Source: Pictodentalium vernedei
Lineage: Eukaryota > Mollusca > Scaphopoda > Dentaliida > Dentaliidae
NCBI GenBank assembly: GCA_031216915.1
Contig: CM062290.1
Location: forward strand, 379,608,718-379,672,717
DNA: 64,000 nucleotides
Direction: 5' to 3'
This document shows, piece after piece, positions 61,201-64,000 of this stretch. How positions within the stretch are numbered: position 1 is the first letter of the stretch; every line of letters starts with the position of its first letter. The position numbers and the translations under genes are program-made. The notes beneath the pieces were generated by a model. The model did not search any database and was not told where the DNA came from. It saw only the letters and a list, made by a program, of their open reading frames with translations.

Positions 61201-62845
61201 CTGTTATGACGCCGACCTCGGCCGATATGAACCAAGCTAGAGTTATCCCTTTGATGGGTTACTTGGCAGAAACATTTTGCTTACAGCGAAATCGTTCACC
61301 TTTATTCGCCAAAAGCAACCAATCAGTAAAATTGGCGTTAACGGGCAAAATGGGGTTGTTTAATGTATGGCCGGGAATGATGGGACAACCAGTAACGTTT
61401 AAGTGGATGCAGTGACAAAAATAAGTTAGCTGTACACAAAATTCAACGCAAACTGGGATTCACAGCCGTAAACGGAGATTCGTCGAAGTGAGAAAAGAGA
61501 TAGTTCAACCACCTGAATGGGTTGAAATGAGAGCAATATTGGGCGAGGCTTAAGCCGAGCGCGATATTATTCTCGCAGAACCTAATATGAAACCGTATCA
61601 TCCAACCAAACGTCCCTCTACGTAATTATTTTGCCAGCCTTTTATTCTCCGGTATTTCATCATCAGTTGTGTTTGCAACCCGTTTCTTGGTATCGTTATA
61701 TTTTCCTATCGACATTAATTTATTTTGCAAAAGCAGACGAGTTGCGATGCAACACAAGAAGAGAAATTCACCATCTCACTGATAGCCAACAATAGTTGCA
61801 TACCTGCCCGATCGACTGAGATACACTTTTAACCCGAGCCGCCGCTTTTCCGATCAGGAACATAATAAGTCATGACGTCATTAAATGGGATAGCTGTTCA
61901 GTAAATGAATGCCCCGAGGCTGCACATTGAAAATGTTGATTGGCCTACCCCAAATAATGAATGCGGACTCTTCTAATTGCTGCCATTGAATTGGCATGGG
62001 GTGGGGGTACCGTTACGGTGATCGGTTCTTGTCAGATCAACGAAGTAAAGCAACGTCGAGTCCGGATAGTCCTCGGTTGGGTGACCATCTAAGCGATCGA
62101 TTCGGTCCCCCGCGTTGTGTTCTTGGGTAAGGCACTTAACCCCGATTGTCCACATGGGGGCACGATGACGCCGTGTACTAAGGCGTACTGCACGTCGATG
62201 GTGCGCATGTCTTCAACCAATCTAACCCTGCCTGTGCTGCAGGGCAGAGTTACGATGTTGGGGAGCTGGCAGCTGCTCGTTGCTCTGTGGTTCTCTCCTG
62301 GTACTCCGGCTTCCTCCACCCATAAAACTGTCACGGTCATGATTAGCCATTGTGCAGAAGTATGTGACATTAAACACCAATAATTAAATAAATAATTGGC
62401 ATGGAAGAGACCACTAGAGTTCAGAGGGTTATTCATTTAGGAAACATCGAGAGACCACCCCTCGTCTTTTCCACCATAGTTCAAGCATCTTCGCAGGTTC
62501 ATTCCTATTTCGAATTTCGGATCAAATGGAAGCACGAACCGAATCAGGGAAATGATTTCGAATAGAATCTATTCGAATGTTTGACAATAAGTAGCAATAC
62601 ACAGCAGAGAACGTTTTTTTATACAAAGAATTGTAGCGAGCATTTACACTGCATGTTCGTATTTATCATGCAATATAGATTTTCTTACTTAAATCCAAGC
62701 ATGGTGCAAAGAGCTCCAACGTCTGAGATGGTCACATTGTTTTGGGAGCACACAGATCCCCATCGACCATTGTGGTAGATTTCTAGACGGCCATCTGTCT
62801 CGTTTGAACCATCGACTAACGCCACATGTGTGCTACTCGTATTAT
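37913..62845 (-). CDS. SRCR-domain single-pass membrane receptor (gene span, 5' partial)
   Basis: Gene-level entry for four exons on the minus strand: 62845-62689, 49657-49485, 46358-46279 and 38272-37913. Phases agree at every junction (2 nt plus 1, 1 nt plus 2, then 0), giving about 256 contiguous residues: one SRCR domain, a short acidic stalk, one membrane span and a cytoplasmic tail. SRCR domains are extracellular ligand-binding modules of scavenger and immune receptors, so the product is probably a type I plasma-membrane receptor. The signal peptide and any further SRCR domains would lie upstream, beyond 64 kb. Six cysteines and a domain split over two exons fit group A SRCR. The introns are large and repeat-laden. 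No AATAAA is evident on the gene strand within about 1 kb of the stop. Ligand and expression cannot be inferred. Confidence 0.82.
38273..39034. other. Intron sequence, nothing recognised
   Basis: Part of the 8-kb intron between the terminal and transmembrane exons. Confidence 0.45.
39035..39336 (+). mobile_element. MITE-5, TA-flanked element
   Basis: TA|CAGTAAAAACTAGAAGTCCC to CATCTAGTTTTAAC. The centre TTTTTGCCAATGGACCTC resembles the core of MITE-4. Copies at 44190 and 52982. Confidence 0.75.
39867..40060. repeat. Nearly complete 194-bp foldback
   Basis: Starts GCCGGTGTGACAGGAATGAT and ends with its complement. Arms of about 85 bp pair with few mismatches around GGTCTAACATTTC. No coding potential; probably a MITE whose superfamily I cannot tell. 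Confidence 0.85.
40336..40698 (+). mobile_element. SINE-A with tRNA-like head
   Basis: GTGGGTCAGTAGGTAGAGG and CAGTTCGAATCCTACC form the A and B boxes; the tail is GACCTTAAACACCAATAAAT. Lies in the 8-kb receptor intron. Confidence 0.87.
40699..41757. other. Intron sequence, nothing recognised
   Basis: A C-run then A-run lies at 41726-41749. No similarity recognised. Confidence 0.4.
41758..42367. repeat. Tandem duplication, two diverged units of about 305 bp
   Basis: Units start TTGACCAATATTTCGTGG (about 41762) and TCGACCAATATCTCCTGG (about 42067) and both contain GAATTAGCAGAACACC or a near-match, ending AATTGCCGCCAAAC and AATGGCCGCCAAAC. Confidence 0.85.
42368..44189. other. Intron sequence, nothing recognised
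   Basis: AT-rich, short frames only. Confidence 0.4.
44190..44502 (+). mobile_element. MITE-5, best copy
   Basis: TA|CAGTTAAAAGTAGAAGTCC to GACTTCTAGTTTTAACTG|TA: terminal inverted repeats of about 19 bp inside TA, mariner-like. The central GTCAATGGACCTCCGGGC has an imperfect complement. Confidence 0.82.
44503..46017. other. Intron sequence with a hairpin at 44622-44690
   Basis: Hairpin arms CAGAACATTTCGACCG and CGGTCGAAATGTTCTG. No gene recognised at 45.1-45.8 kb despite several short frames. Confidence 0.4.
46018..46250 (-). mobile_element. MITE-2, reversed
   Basis: TTAACCCTTTAATAACAAATCG to GTGGGTAAAGGGTTAA. It ends 28 bp from the transmembrane exon, so the element sits immediately beside the splice donor. 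Confidence 0.82.
46279..46358 (-). CDS. SRCR receptor exon: stalk and start of transmembrane helix
   Basis: The exon is 80 bp, with acceptor TTGTATTGCAG and donor GTGAGT, both strong. After a split codon it encodes 26 residues: a charged stalk (EQTKEK), then the hydrophobic run YLSFGSIWAIGAASGVASCG. It ends in phase 0, and the next exon opens with VVFAIGRSL, so the joined hydrophobic segment is about 24 residues and is followed by basic residues (KARYTKR), as expected for a stop-transfer sequence. The exon was identified from position, phase and hydrophobicity rather than homology. An additional exon between it and the SRCR half-exon cannot be excluded, but the direct join keeps the frame. 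Confidence 0.75.
46690..47570 (+). pseudogene. LINE ORF2 RNase H and C-terminal relic with 3' tail
   Basis: Conserved segments appear in order across frames: LISDQYGIVCCWLPGHVSI (RNase H, GHV motif), ADSAAKQALNEP, IPFSDYKPHIS, QAEWDGATNNRLHRF, VVLTRCHIGQTRLTHSFLL (the RLRIGHTRLTH region) and CSQFRGQYF. An untranslated stretch follows, then GTGTTAAACACCAATAAATA. An RNase H domain after the reverse transcriptase points to the I/Jockey-like LINE groups. Frameshifts and stops make it inactive. The tail equals that of SINE-A and of the relics at 20985 and 23870. Plus orientation, antisense to the receptor, in its 3.1-kb intron. Confidence 0.78.
47571..48346. other. Intron sequence, nothing recognised
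   Basis: No repeat family or frame of note. Confidence 0.4.
48347..48597 (+). mobile_element. MITE-1, near-consensus copy
   Basis: Intact TTAA ends and perfect palindrome; nearly identical to 19543 and 24639. Confidence 0.92.
48598..49484. other. Intron sequence with a poly-G run
   Basis: G-rich run at about 48641-48665; otherwise nothing recognised. Confidence 0.4.
49485..49657 (-). CDS. SRCR receptor exon: C-terminal half of SRCR domain
   Basis: The exon is 173 bp: one base completing a split codon, 57 codons, then one base of the next. The acceptor is a T-rich tract ending in TTTCAG. It continues the domain with KPRRVLNGNEF, GQGYIVAEGITC, SLSGC, VKCTH and EIGLSCE, matching the FG-G-G-I-L-DV-C, L--C, C-H and AGV-C landmarks. 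Four cysteines (codons 24, 34, 43 and 53) bring the total to six, as in group A domains. The acidic and tryptophan residues of the usual LDDV and GW segments are poorly kept, so the domain is divergent. The donor (GTACGC) is weak; I chose it because it leaves the one base that the transmembrane exon needs. Confidence 0.86.
49658..51199. other. Intron sequence, unassigned
   Basis: A 92-codon frame at 50545 contains AYRKKHSC, reminiscent of a LINE reverse transcriptase block but too short to call. Confidence 0.35.
51200..51490 (-). pseudogene. LINE reverse transcriptase relic (thumb region)
   Basis: Minus-strand frame: LRTLYFTLVHSHLLYEIQIW, then GNSKAISRLLLMPKRTLEL, matching the LK-LY-SLI-SHL-YGI--WG and L--LQKRALR region after the catalytic core of LINE reverse transcriptases. 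A shifted frame continues with LFIKDRILKSNDLFKLH, the usual next block. The frameshift means it is dead. Same orientation as the receptor, inside its 13-kb intron. Confidence 0.7.
51863..52075. mobile_element. TTAA-flanked foldback MITE
   Basis: TTAACCTCCTGCACACTGATG at the left, CATCAGAGTGAAAGGGGTTAA at the right. The whole 213 bp folds on itself, with a perfect inner palindrome of about 45-bp arms around CAGAGCTCATTGAGCTCTG. piggyBac-like by its TTAA ends; no other full copy in the window. Confidence 0.8.
52085..52985. repeat. Tandem duplication, about 470-bp diverged units
   Basis: Blocks recur in order: ATACAGCTTTCAAACTTCG and ATATAGCTTTGAAAACTTCG; TTGCCGTACTTGGACATTTC and TTGCCGTACTTGGAAATTTC. 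The offset is about 470 bp. Confidence 0.7.
52982..53262 (-). mobile_element. MITE-5, reversed, right end eroded
   Basis: TA|CTGTTAAAACTAGACGTCC start and TTTCTGCCAATGGAGCTCCG core; matches 44190 in reverse, including CATATCGAATGGCATCCA. Confidence 0.75.
53265..53915. repeat. Member of an old diverged repeat (53-60 kb)
   Basis: AAAATGACGTAAAACACGTC with AAATGACGTTAAAT recurs, changed, near 57335, 58140 and 59750, usually followed by a block like CTACAAAATACTAAAA. Confidence 0.6.
53918..54375 (+). repeat. 458-bp direct repeat, copy 1
   Basis: Begins GGTCTCACAAAACTAAAT and ends TTCCGCAATACCT. About 98% identical by eye to 56468-56926 (roughly eight differences). It carries about ten CpGs. Confidence 0.95.
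54376..56467. other. CpG-depleted 2.09-kb insert of unknown origin
   Basis: Only two CpG dinucleotides are present (near 54890 and 55152) in 2,092 bases, against about ten in each flanking 458-bp repeat. TG and CA are frequent. A (GT)n then poly-G run lies at 55396-55425. The longest frames (103 codons at 54545, 101 at 55756) show no domain I recognise. No terminal inverted repeats, primer-binding site or transposase is visible. Confidence 0.85.
56468..56926 (+). repeat. 458-bp direct repeat, copy 2
   Basis: Same orientation as copy 1 with one extra T in a T-run. After it, sequence resumes the older diverged repeat (from about 56937). Confidence 0.95.
56937..58200. repeat. Tandem duplication of a diverged unit
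   Basis: Unit starts AAAATGTCCACTGAACTCCA (56937) and AAAATGTCCATTGAAATACA (57612). Both contain CGATTTTATAGAGTG and later CTCAGAAAATGG. A MITE-1 fragment interrupts the second. Confidence 0.75.
57778..57841 (-). mobile_element. MITE-1 end fragment
   Basis: CCCTTTACCTAATGTAACG then CCAGCGCTCTTCTCAAAA; only one end remains, inserted in the second diverged unit. Confidence 0.7.
58210..58658 (-). mobile_element. 5S rRNA-headed SINE with 14-bp target duplication
   Basis: Minus-strand head: ACAGATCACCGAAGTTAGGC, GTCGAGCCCGGTTAGTCCTC and GGATGGGTGACCGTCTG, which parallel the 5S rRNA internal promoter (box A AAGCTAAGCAGGGTC and box C GGATGGGAGACCG). The shared SINE body and an (ATTT)n tail preceded by CCTTAAACACAAATAAATA follow. 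Flanks CTTGAACCTCTATA (58196-58209) and CTTGGACCTCTATA (58659-58672) are the target duplication. The related unit at 57.39 kb shows the empty site. Confidence 0.88.
58673..59205. other. Intron sequence
   Basis: Continuation of the diverged repeat after the SINE (CCATACTGAAATTTCATG), then AT-rich sequence with a purine-rich run near 58940-58995. Confidence 0.45.
59219..59617 (-). mobile_element. 5S-headed SINE with poly-G extension at its 5' end
   Basis: The head keeps CAAATCACCGAAGTTAAGT, GAGCCCGGTTAGTCTTTG and GGATGGGGACCG; the tail is of SINE-B type (GTCGTTAAACCTCAATAAAT). Flanks TGTCAACTGGTTA (59206-59218) and TGTCAACTGATTA (59618-59630) define the insertion. About 28 C and a CA run (59579-59616) lie between the head and the flank, so on the SINE strand the element starts with GT repeats and poly-G. 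Confidence 0.82.
59631..60150. repeat. Diverged repeat unit with pyrimidine run
   Basis: GTATGTAAAATATG and CTACAAAATACTAAAA match 53.3 kb; a C-rich and (CA)n tract lies at 59968-60001. Confidence 0.5.
60151..60399. mobile_element. TTAA-flanked element with central hairpin
   Basis: TTAACACTTTCG to GACAGGGTTAA, with a hairpin at 60240-60293 (GATTAATTGTTGG and near-complement). Single copy, so only a tentative piggyBac-like MITE. Confidence 0.5.
60400..61004. other. Intron sequence, nothing recognised
   Basis: No similarity seen apart from a short match of 60415-60480 to 53820-53880. Confidence 0.4.
61005..61060 (+). mobile_element. SINE-A 3' fragment
   Basis: ACGATTAGCCATTGTGCAGA then CTAAACACCAATAAATTAA; strongly 5' truncated. 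Confidence 0.75.
61061..61828. other. Intron sequence, nothing recognised
   Basis: Short frames only, no repeat family. Confidence 0.4.
61829..62432 (-). mobile_element. MITE-3, reversed, interrupted by a SINE
   Basis: Starts TTAACCCGAGCCGCCGC and ends GTTCAGAGGGTTA. The complement of the TTGGGGGTAGACC block (GGCCTACCCCAAATAATGAA) lies before the break at 61999. Confidence 0.78.
62000..62393 (+). mobile_element. 5S-headed SINE nested in MITE-3, 11-bp target duplication
   Basis: Head: GTTACGGTGATCGGTTCTTG, CAGATCAACGAAGTAAAGC and CGGTTGGGTGACCATCT, a decayed 5S rRNA-like promoter region; then GTGTTCTTGGGTAAGGCAC, the body, and tail ATTAAACACCAATAATTAAA. The duplication AATTGGCATGG occurs at 61989-61999 and 62394-62404. 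Confidence 0.87.
62689..62845 (-). CDS. SRCR receptor exon: N-terminal half of SRCR domain
   Basis: The exon is 157 bp, preceded by a T-rich tract ending in CAG and followed by GTAAGA. It gives 51 whole codons flanked by split codons (two bases at each end). The translation shows the SRCR signature: THVALVDGSN at the domain start, then DGRLEIYHNGRWGSVC, a short polar loop, and GALCTMLGF. These match the usual pattern of V-L-GG, GRVEV, WGTVC and VVCRQLGF. Two of the domain's cysteines lie here, at codons 32 and 46. Potential N-glycosylation sites are NTS, NET and NVT. The frame ends at the point where group A SRCR domains are usually split by an intron. The exon has no start codon or signal peptide, so it is internal. 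Confidence 0.9.
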
Positions 62846-63657
62846 CTGAAAAAAAATCAACTTTTTGTACTGACCTCGAAAATAGAAATATAAGGCATGT
62901 AAATACGAGAGACGTTTTAGTTTGGTTGTTTTTAGATAAATATGTATCACCAAATACAGAATTTAAAATTTCTCATTGGGAACGCGAATGTAACAAACTG
63001 AATTGTTTTAGCACATTTATCCGAGCAGTTTAAATGTCTTGACATTTTGTTTTTATGTTGCAGTGTCAGAGCCTGGTTTTCTCTTGGTTACAAAATATCT
63101 TCTCTAAAGTTGACAGATTTGAGTGTATTTTATAGTACTTTATTTCCACTTGCGCGCATAGGGGAGAAAATTGTGAATGACAGCGAGATCGGTGATTTCA
63201 AACAATTCATATGTCCCGGTGTTAACCGCCATGAACATTAAAGCTTCCGTGCTTTTCAGTCAGTCATGACGGAAACGAAATAAGAATCGACAATGACAAC
63301 TTCCGTCTGTGGAAAATCACTTACGTGTTTGATTTTTGACGTTTAAGGTATCTCGCAAAATCTAAAGCTATATCAAGTCGTGGGCGGTCAAGCATTTATT
63401 TTATATCTAAGTTACCCACTTCAGAGAAATAGCTCCCCGTGGTACTCATAAAATTGGTAACCTGAGAAACTAACATTGTTTACCACTGCTCCACTTGCTG
63501 TGGTTCCCACGCCCCCTCCCGCCCTTCATTTGAAACCAAGCAATGTTCTCGTGTGCGGTGTTACATAATGGTTGTGCTGAACAATGACTTATTAACTGTT
63601 CAACTGTTTTCACATTTCAGAAAGCAAAGCGTTACTTAATAAACTTTTACTGAATAA
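62846..63657. other. Intron or 5' region of the receptor gene
   Basis: Apart from the possible micro-exon at 63325-63361, no second SRCR half-domain is visible on either strand here. Confidence 0.45.
63325..63361 (-). CDS. Possible 37-bp upstream micro-exon of the SRCR receptor
   Basis: On the minus strand, a strong donor (CAC|GTAAGTGA) follows an AG (CTTTAG|ATTTTG) by 37 bases. Read in phase 0 it gives twelve residues (ILRDTLNVKNQT) and leaves one base. That base exactly completes the split first codon of the SRCR half-exon as His. The other two frames either contain a stop or give the wrong phase. The acceptor has little pyrimidine tract, so this is only a candidate linker exon. Confidence 0.25.
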
Positions 63658-63894
63658 TTATCCCTTTGAAACCTGGTGGTATCTTCCATATCAGTCCAAT
63701 GACAGCAACTGGAAGAACCCATATTCATCATTTGAGGGTAGACCAATTAACATTTTCAACGTGCCCACAAGGCTTCACGTTGGAAATATTGATGGTGTAC
63801 CACACAGGCACTCTGCAATCATCCTATTTAATTAAATTATGACGTATCACATCCCTGGACGAAAAAAACGATCGCCCGTGTTCAAAGGGTGGAT
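63658..63894 (+). mobile_element. MITE-3 copy, ends mutated
   Basis: TTATCCCTTTGAAACCTGG to TTCAAAGGGTGGA, with TTTGAGGGTAGACCAATTAA inside. Confidence 0.72.
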
Positions 63895-63974
63895 ACAACA
63901 CAAATCAATGCTAGATGATACATATAAATATATAAATAAAGTATATTAGCACCACAGCTTCGCACACACACAGT

Positions 63975-64000
63975 CACACACTCTCTCTCTCTCTCTCTTC
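63975..64000. repeat. (CT)n microsatellite at window end
   Basis: About nine CT units running to base 64000. Confidence 0.9.

Overview
This window is metazoan nuclear DNA: AT-rich, gene-poor and crowded with degenerate mobile elements. It looks like a large, repeat-rich invertebrate genome. Spliced exons with good GT/AG borders, LINE relics, tRNA- and 5S-headed SINEs and many foldback MITEs exclude a prokaryote. The repeat style and the SRCR receptor would fit a lophotrochozoan or an invertebrate deuterostome; I cannot name the species.

I can support one protein-coding gene. It runs on the minus strand from about 62.85 kb down to 37.91 kb, and its 5' end lies beyond the window. Four exons join in compatible phases: two halves of one six-cysteine SRCR domain (62689-62845 and 49485-49657), a short transmembrane exon (46279-46358) and a terminal exon (37913-38272). 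The last encodes a cytoplasmic tail of about 110 residues with one ITIM-type motif (IGYIKL). The introns are about 13.0, 3.1 and 8.0 kb and are full of repeats. Almost every other open frame is short and noncoding, or is a fragment of a repeat.

The repeats fall into recognisable groups. Two TTAA-flanked (piggyBac-like) MITE families, here called MITE-1 and MITE-2, share a central palindrome; a third TTAA family, MITE-3, does not. Three TA-flanked (mariner-like) families are MITE-4, MITE-5 and MITE-7; MITE-4 and MITE-5 share a different central palindrome. SINEs combine a tRNA-like or a 5S rRNA-like head with related bodies and one of two tails. LINE relics show endonuclease, reverse transcriptase, RNase H and C-terminal segments, and one ends in the tail carried by the SINE-A group. 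One hAT-type element has an 8-bp target duplication.

Layout: 0-20 kb holds scattered MITEs and SINEs, the hAT element and several foldbacks. 20.6-25.9 kb is a tandem segmental duplication (period about 2.87 kb) carrying the same MITEs and SINE in each copy. 26-34 kb holds nested insertions and unassigned sequence. 35.2-37.8 kb holds two tandem repeats (about 150 bp and 198 bp units) beyond the receptor stop codon. 38-63 kb is the receptor gene. Its largest intron contains old diverged duplications, three 5S-headed SINEs, and a sharply bounded 2.09-kb segment with only two CpG dinucleotides between two nearly identical 458-bp direct repeats. Family names such as MITE-1 or SINE-A are my own labels. 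All comparisons and counts were made by eye.
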